A stretch of DNA of 64,000 bases from Rhizobium sp. J15 (GCF_002531825.1 NZ_NWSX01000013.1:1-64000); one strand, 5' to 3'. Counted from the stretch's first letter, positions 1-10,789 are shown. Program-made: numbers and translations. The notes: generated by a model not told the origin, from the letters alone.

Positions 1-150
1 CCCCAGCGGGGAGAAGGTGCCCGTTAGGGCGGATGAGGGGGCGGCACGGCAGGTCATCAAATCCGATATTGTTTCTCGCTCAACGCACGAAACGTCGCTT
101 CGCTCCGCCCCCTCATCCGACCCTTCGGGCCACCTTCTCCCCGCTGGGGA
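1..150. repeat. RIME-like palindromic intergenic repeat
   Basis: Two inverted arms of about 45 bases lie at 1-45 and 105-149. The left arm carries GGGGAGAAGGTGCC and then GGATGAGGGGG; the right arm carries their complement and ends in CCCCGCTGGGG. The same arm sequence recurs near 14.4-14.6 kb, so this is a dispersed repeat. Its structure fits the palindromic intergenic elements (RIME type) known in rhizobia. It lies just beyond the 3' end of kbl. The left arm may continue beyond the window edge. Confidence 0.7.
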
Positions 151-170
151 GAAGAGGGAGCAAGCTGCGA

Positions 171-1358
171 TCAAATCACACCCAGCTCCCGCCCAGCCTC
201 CGCAAAGGCCGCAATCGCCCGCTCCACATCCGCACCGGAATGCGCCGCCGACATCTGCGTGCGGATACGGGCCTGCCCCTTCGGCACGACGGGGAAGGAG
301 AAGCCGATCACATAGATGCCCTTCTTCAGCATCAGCCCCGCCATGTCCTGGGCCAGCTTGGCGTCGCCGAGCATAACAGGGATGATCGGATGGCCTTCGC
401 CGGCGAGCGTGAAGCCGAGCCTGGTCATCTCGCGGCGGAAGAGATCGGCATTGTCGGAAAGGCGCTTGCGCAAGGCGTCGCCGTTCTCGATCAGATCGAA
501 CACTTTGAGAGAGGCGGCGGCAATGACGGGCGCCAGCGTGTTCGAGAAGAGATAAGGCCGCGAGCGCTGCCGCAGCCATTCGACGATCTCGGCTTTCGCC
601 GAGGTATAACCGCCCGCAGCGCCGCCGAGCGCCTTGCCGAGCGTGCCGGTAATGATGTCGATCCGGCCTTCGACGCCGCAATATTCCGGCGAACCGCGGC
701 CGTTCCTGCCCACGAAGCCGACCGCATGGCTGTCGTCGACCATCACCATGGCGCCGTATTTCTCGGCGAGATCGCACACGCCCTGCAGATTGGCGATGAT
801 GCCGTCCATCGAGAAGACGCCGTCGGTGGCGATCAGCTTGAAACGGCTGCCTTCGGCCTTCTTCAGCTCCTCTTCGAGGGCGGCCATGTCATTGTTGGCG
901 TAGCGGAAGCGCTTGGCCTTCGAAAGCCTGACGCCGTCGATGATCGATGCGTGGTTCAGCGCATCCGAGATGATCGCGTCCTCCTCCGAGAGCAGCGTTT
1001 CGAAAAGGCCGCCATTGGCGTCGAAGCAGGAGGAATAGAGGATCGTGTCCTCCATGCCGAGGAAGGAGGAAATACGCGCTTCGAGCTGCTTGTGCTCTTC
1101 CTGCGTGCCGCAGATGAAGCGCACCGAAGCCATGCCGTAGCCGTAGCGGTCGAGCGCCTTCTTGCCGGCCTCGGCCAATTCCTCGTTGTCGGCGAGGCCG
1201 AGATAGTTGTTGGCGCAGAAATTCAGCACCCGCTCGCCGCTCGAAATCGCGATTTCACCCGCCTGCTTGGAGCTGATGACCCGTTCGGACTTATAGAGGC
1301 CGGCATCCTTCAGCGCCGAAATCTCGGCGCGGAGATGGGAGAGAAATGGCGAGGTCAT
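171..1358 (-). CDS. kbl: 2-amino-3-ketobutyrate CoA ligase (glycine C-acetyltransferase)
   Basis: This PLP enzyme of the alpha-oxoamine synthase family cleaves 2-amino-3-oxobutyrate with CoA to glycine and acetyl-CoA, the second step of threonine breakdown. The protein has 395 residues, the usual length. The N-terminal substrate loop [11 protein letters not shown] is at 47-57, the cofactor-binding VDDSHAVGF at 207-215, and the Schiff-base lysine is K242 in [10 protein letters not shown]. Its usual partner, threonine dehydrogenase (tdh), is not seen and may lie beyond the left edge. The gene reads away from recQ in the same direction with a gap of about 95 bases. Cytosolic. Confidence 0.95.
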   Translation of the reverse strand: MTSPFLSHLRAEISALKDAGLYKSERVISSKQAGEIAISSGERVLNFCANNYLGLADNEELAEAGKKALDRYGYGMASVRFICGTQEEHKQLEARISSFLGMEDTILYSSCFDANGGLFETLLSEEDAIISDALNHASIIDGVRLSKAKRFRYANNDMAALEEELKKAEGSRFKLIATDGVFSMDGIIANLQGVCDLAEKYGAMVMVDDSHAVGFVGRNGRGSPEYCGVEGRIDIITGTLGKALGGAAGGYTSAKAEIVEWLRQRSRPYLFSNTLAPVIAAASLKVFDLIENGDALRKRLSDNADLFRREMTRLGFTLAGEGHPIIPVMLGDAKLAQDMAGLMLKKGIYVIGFSFPVVPKGQARIRTQMSAAHSGADVERAIAAFAEAGRELGVI

Positions 1359-1453
1359 GGGCGGCCCTTCCTGATGTTTTTTATAGCGTCCGGGTTAGCA
1401 TATCGCCGCAGGCTTGTCTTCTTTCAGCGCTCGACGGAGGGCGGCCGACGCGC

Positions 1454-3319
1454 TCAACCGTCTTGTGCCAGGATGATCTCCAGAAAGGCATCGCCGTAAC
1501 GCTCGAGCTTCGCCTGGCCGACGCCTGAGATGGCGAGCAGCTCCTTGCGGCTGCGCGGCCGCTCCGTCGCAAAGGCGATGAGCGTCGTATCGGGGAAGAC
1601 GACATAGGGCGGTACGCCGAGCGATTTCGCGATCGCCATGCGCTCGGCCCGCAGCGCCTCGAAGAGAGTGTTATCTGCGCCAGAGAGGCCGGATTTGCGT
1701 TCGCTGCGCTCCGCCTTCTTCGTCCGCCGCTCCGAGGCCGGACGGTCCTTGCGGAAGAACACCTGCCGCTCATGCTTGAAGACGGCGCGCGCCTCCGGCT
1801 CCAGCTTCAGCGCACCGTAGGCTTCGTGATCGATGCGGATCAGCCCCATGGCGAGCAGCTGGCGATAGACCGATTGCCATGTTCGCGCCGGAATATCCTT
1901 GCCCGCACCGAAGACAGGCATGTCGACATGGCCGAAACGCTCGGTCTTCTCGTTGACGTTGCCGACGAGCACGTCGATGACATGGCCGGCGCCGAAGCGT
2001 TCGCCGGTGCGGTAGACGGCGGCCAGCGCCTTGATCGCCGCTTCCGTTCCCTCCCAGGTCTCGACCGGTTTCAGGCAGGTGTCGCAATTGCCGCATTGGC
2101 CGGCATGCGCCTCGCCGAAATGGGCAAGGATCGCCTGCCTGCGGCAGGAGGCGGTCTCGCAAATCGCCAGCAAGGCGTTGAGCTTGGCGCGCTCGACCAG
2201 CTTGATCTCGTCAGCGGCGTTGCCCTCGTCGATCATCCGGCGGCGCTGGATGACGTCGGCCATGCCATAGGCCATCCAGACCTCCGACGGCAGGCCGTCG
2301 CGGCCGGCGCGTCCGGTCTCCTGATAATAGGCTTCCACCGAGCCCGGCAGGTCGAGATGGGCGACATAACGCACGTTCGGCTTGTCGATGCCCATGCCGA
2401 AGGCGACGGTAGCGACCAGGCAGAGGTTTTCCTCCTTCAGGAAGGCATCCTGATTGGCATCGCGAAGCGCCCGGTCCATGCCGGCATGATAGGGCAGAGC
2501 ACGAACCCCCTGCCCGTTCAGCCAGTCGGCCGTATCCTCGACCTTGGCGCGCGACAGGCAATAGACGATGCCGCTATTGCCCTTGTGGCCGGAGAGGAAG
2601 CGCAGAAGCTGCTGGCGCGGCTGGTCGCGCTCGACGATCTCATAGGCGATGTTCGGCCGGTCAAAGCTGGTGGTGAAGATCTCGGCATCGTCGAGCCCCA
2701 GCCGTTCGATGATGTCGTCGCGCGTATGCGGATCGGCCGTCGCCGTCAGCGCTATTCTGGGCACGCCGGGATATTGCTCGCCGAGCCGGCCGAGCTCGCG
2801 ATATTCCGGCCGGAAATCATGGCCCCATTGCGAGACGCAATGGGCCTCGTCGATCGCGAACAGCGCGATCTTCTCATTGGCGATCAGCTCGCGGAAACCA
2901 TCGGTCAGGATGCGCTCGGGCGTGACATAGAGAAGATCGAGCTTGCCCGCCGAAAGCGCGCGGCGGACCTCGACGAACTCCTCGCGCGACAGCGACGAAT
3001 TGAGCGCGGCGGCGCGGATGCCGAGCTGCTTCATCGCCTCCACCTGATCGCGCATCAGCGCAATCAACGGCGAAACCACGATGCCGACGCCGTCGCGGCA
3101 GAGCGCCGGGATCTGGAAGCAGAGCGATTTGCCGGCACCTGTGGGAAAGAGCACCACCGCATCGCCGCCGGCAACGACATGCTCGACCACCTGCTGCTGC
3201 TTGCCGCGGAAGGAGGAATAGCCGTAGACCTGCTTTAAGACATCGAGCGGCGCGCGGCCGGCCGAAAACAGCGCGTCGGAAGCGGAAAAGCCCGCATCAT
3301 TGCGTTCGCTGAGCGGCAT
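1454..3319 (-). CDS. recQ: ATP-dependent DNA helicase RecQ
   Basis: A superfamily 2 3'-5' helicase for recombination and fork repair. The 621 residues show Walker A PTGAGKS (59-65), the DEAH box followed by [10 protein letters not shown] (157-170), the conserved helicase C-terminal motif [12 protein letters not shown], a four-cysteine zinc motif (CETASC, then CGNCDTC), a winged-helix region and a C-terminal HRDC domain ending near residue 615. The ATG overlaps the dnaG stop as TGATG, so recQ is probably co-transcribed and translationally coupled to dnaG. No residue looks damaged. Confidence 0.97.
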   Translation of the reverse strand: MPLSERNDAGFSASDALFSAGRAPLDVLKQVYGYSSFRGKQQQVVEHVVAGGDAVVLFPTGAGKSLCFQIPALCRDGVGIVVSPLIALMRDQVEAMKQLGIRAAALNSSLSREEFVEVRRALSAGKLDLLYVTPERILTDGFRELIANEKIALFAIDEAHCVSQWGHDFRPEYRELGRLGEQYPGVPRIALTATADPHTRDDIIERLGLDDAEIFTTSFDRPNIAYEIVERDQPRQQLLRFLSGHKGNSGIVYCLSRAKVEDTADWLNGQGVRALPYHAGMDRALRDANQDAFLKEENLCLVATVAFGMGIDKPNVRYVAHLDLPGSVEAYYQETGRAGRDGLPSEVWMAYGMADVIQRRRMIDEGNAADEIKLVERAKLNALLAICETASCRRQAILAHFGEAHAGQCGNCDTCLKPVETWEGTEAAIKALAAVYRTGERFGAGHVIDVLVGNVNEKTERFGHVDMPVFGAGKDIPARTWQSVYRQLLAMGLIRIDHEAYGALKLEPEARAVFKHERQVFFRKDRPASERRTKKAERSERKSGLSGADNTLFEALRAERMAIAKSLGVPPYVVFPDTTLIAFATERPRSRKELLAISGVGQAKLERYGDAFLEIILAQDG

Positions 3320-5319
3320 CAGTGGTTCGCCGCCCCTTTGACGCGGCCGGAAAGCACGCCGAAGCCGTCGATGATCGCCTCCTGGTTCTCAAGGCGCACG
3401 CCTTCCAGATGCACTTCCTGCTGTGCCCGTATCAGCTGAACGATCGCCTCGCCGTCGCCGGCTTCGGTCGCCAGCGCAATCTCGCGTTCGAGTTCCATCT
3501 TCTGCCGGCGCAGCGCCTTTGCCCGTTTGTGGAAGGCGAGCGCCTGACGATAGCCCTCACGCGCATCCTCCATCGCCGCCTCCTCGGTCGCCGTCCAGAG
3601 CCTCGCATTGCGCACCTGCTGGTCGAGACTCTTGATCAGCGGACCGAAGCCTTCGAATTCCAGCCGTTCGGTCAGATAGTCGCGCGTCAGATGCGGCCCG
3701 GCAACGGCAGCCGCTGCCCCAAGCACCGCCGACCACAACCGTTGCAGCTCGCGGCTGTCATATTCGATGGCGGCGATCTCGTCATAATCGTCGATCATCA
3801 GCGAGGGATGATTGACGATGGTGAGCGCCAGCACGCTTTCGCGCAGCGCCGTATTGTCCCGATGGCCACGCACGGGGCCTGAGCGGGCCAGCCGGTCGGA
3901 AATCAGGCTCGGGCTTTTCGGCCCTGCCTTGCCGGCATTGTCGCGGCCCGCCCGGGAATTGCCGCTGAAACCGCGCCGCTCGCCATTGTTGCGGTTCTGG
4001 AACTGCGGCTGGAAGAAGGCGTTCAGCCGGTCGCGGATATCCTGCTGGTAATGACGGCGCACATTCTCGTCGGCGATGACGGCCACAAGCTGCTTCAGCC
4101 GCGCCTCGAGCTCGGCGCGTGCCTCCGGGGTGTCGAACTTGCCGGTGTTGATCTCCCGGCTCCACAGCATCTCCGAAAGCGGCTTTGCCTGGCTCATCAC
4201 CTTGTCGAAGGGCGCTCGGCCCTCATCGCGCACCAGATCATCCGGGTCCTTGCCGTCGGGCAGAAGCGCGAAGCGGACGGAGCGGCCGGGCTTCAGATGC
4301 GGCAGCGCCAGTTCGGCGGCGCGATTGGCGGCGCGGATACCGGCGCCGTCGCCATCGAAGCAGAGCACCGGCTGCGGCACCATCTTCCAGAGCAGCTCGA
4401 GCTGGTTTTCGGTAAGCGCCGTGCCGAGCGGCGCAACGGCGTTCTCGACGCCCGCCTGATGGAGCGCGATCACGTCCATATAACCTTCGACGGCAATGAT
4501 GGTACCGGACGCATTGTCGTCCTGGGGATCGCCGCGGCCCGGTCCCTGGATGGCGCGTCGGGCGCGGGCGAAATTGTAAAGAACATTGCCCTTGTGGAAG
4601 AGCTCGGTCTCGTTGGAGTTCAGATATTTCGCCGGCGCATCCGATGACATGGCGCGGCCGCCGAAGGCGATCACCTTTTCCCGCGACGAGAGGATCGGGA
4701 ACATGATGCGGTCGCGGAAGCGGTCGTAGGAGACGGGTACGTTTTCATGAACGACCAGCCCGCAGGCTTCGATCTGCTCCTTGGTGACGCCCTTGCCGGC
4801 GAGGAATTCCTTGAGCGCGTTGCGGCTGTCGGGCGCATAGCCGAGGCGGAAGGTCTCGATGGTGCGCCCCGTCAGCCCGCGATCGCGCAGATAGGCGCGC
4901 GCCTTGGCGCCATTGGCCGTCTGCAGCTGGTCTTGGAAGAAGGCCGTCGCCATTTCCATGACGTCGATCAGCGAGCCGCGCTCCTTCTCGCGCCTTTCCA
5001 TGACAGGATCGGCAAGCGGCATCGGCACGCCGGCCATGTCGGCGATCTGCTGCACGGCTTCAGGAAAGCTCAGGCCTTCCAGTTCGGTCAGGAAACGGAA
5101 ATGATCGCCGGTGACGCCGCAGCCGAAGCAGTGATAGCGGCCCTTGCGGTCCTCGCAATGAAAGCTCGGCGATTTCTCGCCGTGGAACGGGCAGCAGGCC
5201 CAATAATCGCCGCGCGAGACGTTGGTTTTGCGCTTGTCCCAGCTGACGCGGCGCGCAATCACGTTCGAAATCGGAACGCGGTCGCGAATCTCATCGAGAA
5301 AGGTGTTGGAAAAGCGCAT
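3319..5319 (-). CDS. dnaG: DNA primase DnaG
   Basis: Makes RNA primers for lagging-strand synthesis at the replisome. The start at 5319 ([14 protein letters not shown]) is chosen because primase homology begins there; an upstream in-frame ATG at 5370 would add 17 unrelated residues. The protein has 666 residues. Its CHC2 zinc finger reads [14 protein letters not shown] then CFGCG, the TOPRIM core includes [14 protein letters not shown] and CFDGDGAG, and the C-terminal third is the DnaB-interacting region. In many bacteria dnaG precedes rpoD; here recQ follows instead, overlapping by one base. Confidence 0.97.
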   Translation of the reverse strand: MRFSNTFLDEIRDRVPISNVIARRVSWDKRKTNVSRGDYWACCPFHGEKSPSFHCEDRKGRYHCFGCGVTGDHFRFLTELEGLSFPEAVQQIADMAGVPMPLADPVMERREKERGSLIDVMEMATAFFQDQLQTANGAKARAYLRDRGLTGRTIETFRLGYAPDSRNALKEFLAGKGVTKEQIEACGLVVHENVPVSYDRFRDRIMFPILSSREKVIAFGGRAMSSDAPAKYLNSNETELFHKGNVLYNFARARRAIQGPGRGDPQDDNASGTIIAVEGYMDVIALHQAGVENAVAPLGTALTENQLELLWKMVPQPVLCFDGDGAGIRAANRAAELALPHLKPGRSVRFALLPDGKDPDDLVRDEGRAPFDKVMSQAKPLSEMLWSREINTGKFDTPEARAELEARLKQLVAVIADENVRRHYQQDIRDRLNAFFQPQFQNRNNGERRGFSGNSRAGRDNAGKAGPKSPSLISDRLARSGPVRGHRDNTALRESVLALTIVNHPSLMIDDYDEIAAIEYDSRELQRLWSAVLGAAAAVAGPHLTRDYLTERLEFEGFGPLIKSLDQQVRNARLWTATEEAAMEDAREGYRQALAFHKRAKALRRQKMELEREIALATEAGDGEAIVQLIRAQQEVHLEGVRLENQEAIIDGFGVLSGRVKGAANH

Positions 5320-5959
5320 CAGTACCTCTTGGCCAAGCTCCATATAAGCTGCTTTGACGCGCCATGCCACGAAACTTGTGAGGAAAACCCGCTATTCACA
5401 GGCAAGTGCACCGATGCCCGGCAGCGTCGGTTTTCCGATCAACAACGCGTTATCGCCCCTGCGACATGGGTGCGACATTATTGTCCTCGGAGACCGGAAT
5501 TTCGGTTGCGGCGCATATTCCATCGAGAGGCACGAGCTCCCGAAAGGCAGAATTAAAACGTTTTAAAACAGCGGCTTATCAATTTCGCCAATTCGCCGGC
5601 ATTCTCTTCCGGTCAGCCGCGGATCGCTCATCTCGACGCCTCCCGAACCGCCGTTTTTGGCAATCATTATTTTTTTGTAATTTGAACAAGCCGCCTCCCC
5701 GCAATAGGTTCATCTCAACAAAGCGATCCCCGAGCGAAGCACCATCCCTACCCCCGGCGCCGCTTCGCAAGGGTGCCTTTGCAAATACCCTCCGGCTTGG
5801 GCCTCGGCCCTGCGTTGCCGGCGGAAGCAAAGAGCAAGAAGGCAGGAGCGCCCCCAGCTCCTGCCTTCTTAAATTCTGGCTTCCCCTGATACAATTTCCC
5901 TTTGAAATTAACCGATTATTGACAAAACCGTTGACAGGCGGCGTCGGCATGAAAGATGT
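5320..5959. other. Gene-free region between dnaG and a divergent hypothetical gene
   Basis: About 640 bases with no convincing coding frame. The right half holds a strongly structured palindromic block (separate entry). Just before the next gene, TTGACA-like hexamers near 5918 and 5930 could serve as -35 elements. The dnaG promoter must lie in the first 200 bases, but I could not pick out a clear one. Confidence 0.5.
5690..5870. repeat. Structured palindromic block, possible RIME-type element or RNA
   Basis: Nested complementary segments are visible. CTTTGC at 5777-5782 pairs with GCAAAG at 5827-5832, enclosing CTCCGGC (5790-5796) against GCCGGCGG (5817-5824). A second, perfect 13-bp hairpin follows, with arms AAGAAGGCAGGAG (5836-5848) and CTCCTGCCTTCTT (5858-5870). 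No U-run follows on either strand, so it is not an ordinary terminator. The style matches dispersed rhizobial intergenic repeats, but no second copy was noticed in this window. Confidence 0.45.
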
Positions 5960-6874
5960 ATGCGCCGACATCCTGGACCCCTCCAAATGGCCTTCACTGC
6001 GGAAAATCTCGCAGCAGACGATCGCTTTCTCGCCGCGATCCTGCATTGCGCCAATCAGATGCTCTCGATCTATCGCGAGAGCCCGCGCATCGCCTCGATT
6101 TTCGCCGCGCAGCAACGCTGGCTGATGGCCCATGCGGGCTTTGCCCTTCATTACGGCTATCCCGGCGATGGCAAGAACGGCCTTTATTCCGGCCGCTTCA
6201 TCGATTTTTCGGTCAGAAACGACATTGCCAGCCGCAACACGGCAGCAGCCTTCATGCAGGAAATGCTGGCCTACCGTTTCCTGCGCCCGGTCCCCGGCCC
6301 CGACAAGCGCACGCGCTACCTGGAGCCCACGGAGACCGCCGAAGAGCATTTCACCCGATGGCTCGTCGCTCACATGATGATCCTCGACAGCCTCGACGGC
6401 GGCGAACGCGCCGGGAAGGTCATCGCCGATCCATCGGCGATGATGGCGGCGATCCAGCCGCGGATCGCAAAAGCGATCATCGGCAGCCAGGCGGTGCGCA
6501 GCCCAGGCCCGACCTTCAACCTCTTCAATTGGGCGAATTCCGGCGGGCTGGTGATGGATTACCTGATCTCGCGTCTTCCGGAATTCCCCAGGGCAGCCGA
6601 TCGCGTCGTGGTCGGCCCGCTGTCGCTCCGGGAGCTGCGCGAGCAGTTCATGATATCGAACACCCACCTGAAGCGGCTTCTGACGCAGGCATCGAACATG
6701 GGAAGCGTCGGCTGGACCGAGCCCTCCCGCAAGGGCGACTTCTGGCTGTCCGGCCCCTTCATCCTGGAATATTGGAATTATCAGGCGGCGAAATTCGCCA
6801 TCATCGATGCCGCCGCCGAAGCGGTGCTCGGGCCTGCGGTCCTGATCGAACCGCAGGCAAGACGCGTGGTCTAA
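5960..6874 (+). CDS. Conserved hypothetical protein, possible winged-helix region
   Basis: I do not recognise this family. The 304-residue product has no signal peptide or membrane segment and looks cytosolic. Residues about 205-245 (VVGPLSLRELREQFMISNTHLKRLLTQASNMG) resemble a helix-turn-helix with a recognition helix, so a DNA-binding role is possible but unproven. An internal ATG at 5987 (MAFTAENLAADD) is an alternative start; neither has a strong ribosome-binding site. It ends one base before the convergent yqeY stop. Codon use is like its neighbours. Confidence 0.75.
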   Translation: MRRHPGPLQMAFTAENLAADDRFLAAILHCANQMLSIYRESPRIASIFAAQQRWLMAHAGFALHYGYPGDGKNGLYSGRFIDFSVRNDIASRNTAAAFMQEMLAYRFLRPVPGPDKRTRYLEPTETAEEHFTRWLVAHMMILDSLDGGERAGKVIADPSAMMAAIQPRIAKAIIGSQAVRSPGPTFNLFNWANSGGLVMDYLISRLPEFPRAADRVVVGPLSLRELREQFMISNTHLKRLLTQASNMGSVGWTEPSRKGDFWLSGPFILEYWNYQAAKFAIIDAAAEAVLGPAVLIEPQARRVV

Positions 6875-6875
6875 A

Positions 6876-7328
6876 TCAGTTCAACAGTTCCTTGACGGTC
6901 GCCGATGCCTTGGCGAAATCCATCTGGCCGGCATAACGCTCCTTGAGCGCCGCCATCACCTTGCCCATGTCCTTGACGCCGGAAGAGCCCGTCTCGGCGA
7001 TAACAGCCGAGATATTGGCGCGCACTTCGCTGTCGGAAAGCTGCTTCGGCATGAAATCCTGGATGACGGTGATTTCGGCGCGCTCCTTGGCGGCAAGCTC
7101 GGGGCGCGAGTTCTCGTCGTAGATCTTGGCCGATTCGTCGCGCTGCTTCACCATCTTGGCGAGGATCTGCAGAATCTCGTCCTCGCTCGCCTGCTCCTTG
7201 CCGGTGCCGCGATTGGCGATATCGCGGTCCTTGATCGCGGCCTGAATCAGCCGGACGGTGGAAAGCCGCTCGGAATCCTTGGCCTTCATCGCCTCTTTCA
7301 GCTGGGTGGCGAGTTGATCGCGCAGCAT
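6876..7328 (-). CDS. GatB/YqeY domain protein
   Basis: A 150-residue protein consisting of the YqeY domain, related to the tail domain of GatB that contacts tRNA in the amidotransferase. Recognisable segments are the N-terminal LKEAMKAKDSERLSTVRLI, the middle ELAAKERAEITVIQDFMPKQL and the C-terminal GKVMAALKERYAGQMDFAKA. Its cellular role is not settled in any organism; an effect on aminoacyl-tRNA handling is usually assumed. It is divergent from carA, with about 270 bases between them. A good AGGAGAAAAG ribosome-binding site precedes the ATG. Confidence 0.93.
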   Translation of the reverse strand: MLRDQLATQLKEAMKAKDSERLSTVRLIQAAIKDRDIANRGTGKEQASEDEILQILAKMVKQRDESAKIYDENSRPELAAKERAEITVIQDFMPKQLSDSEVRANISAVIAETGSSGVKDMGKVMAALKERYAGQMDFAKASATVKELLN

Positions 7329-7598
7329 GATCTTTTCTCCTTTTTTGATGCCGCTTCATAAACCACGCTGATGCGGCGGATCAAATAAATTGCGCGATCG
7401 GCGCGATAAAGCGCAGGAAAACGGCCATAATCTCGGCTACAAAGATTGACCGTAGGCAATTGCATGGCTATCTACCGCCACCTGCACCAAAATTCGTGAT
7501 CAGGCCTGAAGCGCGCGGCATTGCCGTGTCCATACGCCTGCGAGATCAAATGGCAGCGAGCGCGGCAACGCGCATCGGCCGCCGGAAACGGGATGAAG

Positions 7599-8804
7599 AT
7601 GACCGCGACTGCACCCTGGACAATCGAAAAGCCGACCGCCCTGCTCGTCCTCGCCGACGGCACGGTGATCGAAGGCAAGGGCATCGGCGCCACCGGCAAG
7701 GTCCAGGCCGAAGTGGTCTTCAACACGGCGCTGACCGGCTACGAGGAAATCCTGACCGACCCCTCCTATCTCGGCCAGATCGTCACCTTCACCTTTCCGC
7801 ATATCGGCAACATCGGCACCAATGACGAAGATGTCGAGGACCTGACGCCCGCCGCCCGCCACGGCGCCGTCGGCGTCATCTTCAAGGCCGATATCACCGA
7901 CCCCTCGAACTACCGCGCCGCCAAGCATCTCGACCAATGGCTGAAGGCGCGCGGCATCATCGGCCTCTGCGGCATCGACACCCGCGCGCTGACCGCCTGG
8001 ATCCGCGAGAACGGCGCTCCGAACGCAGTGATCGCCCACGATCCGAACGGCGTTTTCGACATCGAGGCGCTGAAGGCCGAAGCCAAGGCCTGGAGCGGCC
8101 TCGAAGGTCTCGACCTCGCCAAGATCGCGACCTCGGGCCAGTCCTCGCAATGGACCCAGACGCCGTGGATCTGGAACGAAGGTTATGGCGAACTCGGCGC
8201 GGCGGATGCGAAATACCACGTCGTCTGCCTCGATTACGGCGTCAAGCGCAACATCCTGCGCCTGTTTGCCGGCCTTGACTGCAAGGTGACCGTGGTGCCT
8301 GCCTCGACAAGCGCCGAAGACGTGCTCGCCATGAAGCCGGACGGCATCTTCCTGTCGAACGGCCCGGGCGATCCGGCCGCAACCGGCGAATATGCCGTGC
8401 CCGTCATCAAGACGCTGATCAAGACCGATATCCCGGTCTTCGGCATCTGCCTCGGCCATCAGATGCTGGGGCTGGCCCTCGGCGCGAAGACCGAGAAGAT
8501 GCATCAGGGTCATCACGGCGCCAACCATCCGGTCAAGGATCACACGACCGGCAAGGTCGAGATCGTCTCGATGAACCACGGCTTCGCGGTCGACTCGAAG
8601 TCGCTGCCCGACGGCGTTGAAGAGACTCACATTTCGCTTTTCGACGGCACCAATTGCGGCCTGCGCGTCCTCGGCAAGCAGGTCTTCTCCGTCCAGCACC
8701 ATCCGGAAGCCTCCCCCGGCCCGCAGGACAGCCACTATCTCTTCCGCCGCTTCATCAACATGGTGCGCGAGAAGAAGGGCGAACCGGCGCTCGCCGAACG
8801 CTGA
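7599..8804 (+). CDS. carA: Carbamoyl-phosphate synthase small subunit
   Basis: The glutaminase subunit that feeds ammonia to CarB for arginine and pyrimidine synthesis. With the start at 7599 (MTATAPWTIEKPTALL) the protein has 401 residues; an ATG six bases earlier (7593) and another far upstream (7521) are in frame. The class I amidotransferase nucleophile is C284 in FGICLGHQM, and the catalytic His/Glu lie in QHHPEAS (H368, E370). The N-terminal half is the CPSase small-chain domain. carB is about 8 kb downstream on the same strand, so the two are not one operon. A hairpin terminator follows. Confidence 0.97.
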   Translation: MTATAPWTIEKPTALLVLADGTVIEGKGIGATGKVQAEVVFNTALTGYEEILTDPSYLGQIVTFTFPHIGNIGTNDEDVEDLTPAARHGAVGVIFKADITDPSNYRAAKHLDQWLKARGIIGLCGIDTRALTAWIRENGAPNAVIAHDPNGVFDIEALKAEAKAWSGLEGLDLAKIATSGQSSQWTQTPWIWNEGYGELGAADAKYHVVCLDYGVKRNILRLFAGLDCKVTVVPASTSAEDVLAMKPDGIFLSNGPGDPAATGEYAVPVIKTLIKTDIPVFGICLGHQMLGLALGAKTEKMHQGHHGANHPVKDHTTGKVEIVSMNHGFAVDSKSLPDGVEETHISLFDGTNCGLRVLGKQVFSVQHHPEASPGPQDSHYLFRRFINMVREKKGEPALAER

Positions 8805-8900
8805 TTTGAAGAACTGCCGATTTCGCAAAGGCCTGCTGAACCGCCAGCCACCAACGTGATGCGGAATCTCTTGAATCTTGAAGGCAGCAATGAGAGGAAG

Positions 8901-8929
8901 GACCGCTATCTGCCGAAGCGGTCTTTTTT
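8901..8929 (+). terminator. Rho-independent terminator of carA
   Basis: Inverted repeat GACCGCT / AGCGGTC around a nine-base loop, followed by six T residues at 8924-8929. It lies 96 bases after the carA stop. The remaining stretch up to 9082 shows nothing recognisable. Confidence 0.85.
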
Positions 8930-9082
8930 CGTTAGCGGAAAAGTCATGCGAGACTCGAGCTGGTCAACGCGTTTTGTGGCGCGTCTGAAGAAGATCGGCA
9001 CTGAGATCCAGACCGCCGTTCTCGCGCAGCGCATGTCCGTTGATCAAGTCCGTGAACGTGTCGGGATTGGCCTCATCCGCTG

Positions 9083-10789
9083 TCACAACTCCGGCAGGCC
9101 GGCCTTTCGGAAGCCGTCGACAAAGTGGTCTCGTACAGCTGCATCGCGCAGCGGCTGGGAGCTGAGCCAATGGCCGATGGTGAAATGAGGGTGGGCGATC
9201 AGAAACAATTCTGCTTCTCGCCGCGCCTCCTCGCGGTGGCCCAACTGCGCAAGCGTAGCAGCCAGGAATTTGCGCGAGTTGGTACGATAGGTGTCTTCCC
9301 TGCGAAGGGTGGCTTTCGCCGCCTCATAGTCGCGCGCGGCATATTGCGCCTGCCCAAGATGACAAAGATACCAGCAGGGTGGATGGGGATTGAGCCGCAG
9401 GGCTTTTTCGATCTGTGCCAGTCCGTCGGCAATCCTGCCGTCCAGCACGGACACGTCCGACATGGCGGCCCAGGTGTCGGCGTGGTTGGGGTCCAGCTCC
9501 AGGGCCTTGGCGAAGGCGGCCTCCGATTCCTCCCATCGCCGCTCATAAGCCAAAATGGTTCCCAGAACGTAACGGCAGCCGGCATCGTTGGGATCGAGGT
9601 CGACCGCCTTCTGCGCTGATGTCACCGCCATCCGACGGTTCGGATCTTCGGGCTCGCCGAAATGAGTCCAGGCAAGCCAACGGTTATAGGCGAGCAGACC
9701 GAGCGCCTCGGCATATGATGGCTCGAGCTTAACCGCGCGCTGGAGCAGCACATAGGCCTCACGCTCGGTTTGCGGCGACTCTTCCGTCAGGAGACGGGCG
9801 CGCACACACAGGTCGTACGCCTCAAAATTCGTCGGCCGATTGCGCGGCGTCGGGATGGTCAGCCGGCCGACGAGGGCTTCAACAATCTTGGCGTTAACTT
9901 CATCTTGTAATTCGAAAACATCTTCCACCGTCCTGTCAAACCTCTCGGCCCACACGTGCTGGCCTCCAAGCGCATCGACCAATTGGGCATTGATGCGGAC
10001 ACGGCCCATTGCGCGCCTGGCGCTCCCCTCGAGGACGTAGCGAACGCCGAGTTCCTGGGCGACCAGCCGCACGTCGACCGGCTTGCCCTTGTAGCAGTAC
10101 ACGGAATTGCGCGCGATGACGAACAGGCCAGCCGTACGGGAAAGGTCGGTGATCAGGTCTTCAGTCAGGCCGTCGACGAAAGGCGCATCCGCTTCATCCC
10201 CACTCATATTCGTGAACGGCAATACAGCGATCGAGGGACATTCGGGCAGCGGCAATATGCTCTGCAGCGCATCCGGCCAATGCCACACGTGGACTGGGCG
10301 CGTCAGGTTCTTCAGGTAGCGTTCGCCTGCGTCAAAGAACCGGTCGTCGATCTTGCCGACGATCTCGCCGTGAACGCTGGCTGAAATGCAGATACCTCCC
10401 GGCGCGGCCTGTGTCTCCAAGCGCGCCGCGACATTGACCCCGTCACCGAGGACGTCTGAACCGTCGTCAATGACATCTCCCAGGTTGACGCCGACACGCA
10501 AAAGCAGGCGCCGGTCTCCGGAGGCCTCGACAGCAGTGGTGCCCCGTTGCATTTCCAACGCTGCTGCGACCGCGTCCACCGCGCTAGCGAATTCGATCAG
10601 GAAGCCGTCGCCCACGACCTTGAAGATGCGACCGTTGTGACGCATCACAGCCGGCTCGATAACGCCAGAACGAAGTTCCCTTAGGTTCGCCAGCGTCGCG
10701 ACTTCATCTGCCTCCATCAGGCGTGAATATCCCACCACATCGGCAACGACGATGGCGGCAAGGCGACGCTGAAGAGATTGATCCGTCAT
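9083..10789 (-). CDS. Class III adenylate/guanylate cyclase with TPR tail
   Basis: The 568-residue protein starts with a class III nucleotidyl cyclase catalytic domain (about 1-170). The two metal-binding aspartates are in VVADVVGYSRLM (D17) and KVVGDGFLIEF (D61), and the conserved asparagine/arginine helix reads GDGVNVAARLE. A linker at 185-300 (PSIAVLPFTNMSGD, then FVDGLTEDLITDLSR) resembles the TolB-like domain common in these rhizobial proteins. Tetratricopeptide repeats fill residues about 330-550. No membrane segment is evident. It probably makes cAMP under control of the C-terminal sensory part; the ligand is unknown. Rhizobia carry many such paralogues. Confidence 0.9.
   Translation of the reverse strand: MTDQSLQRRLAAIVVADVVGYSRLMEADEVATLANLRELRSGVIEPAVMRHNGRIFKVVGDGFLIEFASAVDAVAAALEMQRGTTAVEASGDRRLLLRVGVNLGDVIDDGSDVLGDGVNVAARLETQAAPGGICISASVHGEIVGKIDDRFFDAGERYLKNLTRPVHVWHWPDALQSILPLPECPSIAVLPFTNMSGDEADAPFVDGLTEDLITDLSRTAGLFVIARNSVYCYKGKPVDVRLVAQELGVRYVLEGSARRAMGRVRINAQLVDALGGQHVWAERFDRTVEDVFELQDEVNAKIVEALVGRLTIPTPRNRPTNFEAYDLCVRARLLTEESPQTEREAYVLLQRAVKLEPSYAEALGLLAYNRWLAWTHFGEPEDPNRRMAVTSAQKAVDLDPNDAGCRYVLGTILAYERRWEESEAAFAKALELDPNHADTWAAMSDVSVLDGRIADGLAQIEKALRLNPHPPCWYLCHLGQAQYAARDYEAAKATLRREDTYRTNSRKFLAATLAQLGHREEARREAELFLIAHPHFTIGHWLSSQPLRDAAVRDHFVDGFRKAGLPEL

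Noticed and set aside
6559..6667. Minus-strand frames inside the unrecognised 5960-6874 gene
   Set aside because: Shadow frames with rhizobial antisense composition and no start signals.
8964..9170. Short minus-strand frame after the cyclase gene
   Set aside because: No ribosome-binding site, no domain, and it partly overlaps the cyclase 3' end; treated as chance.
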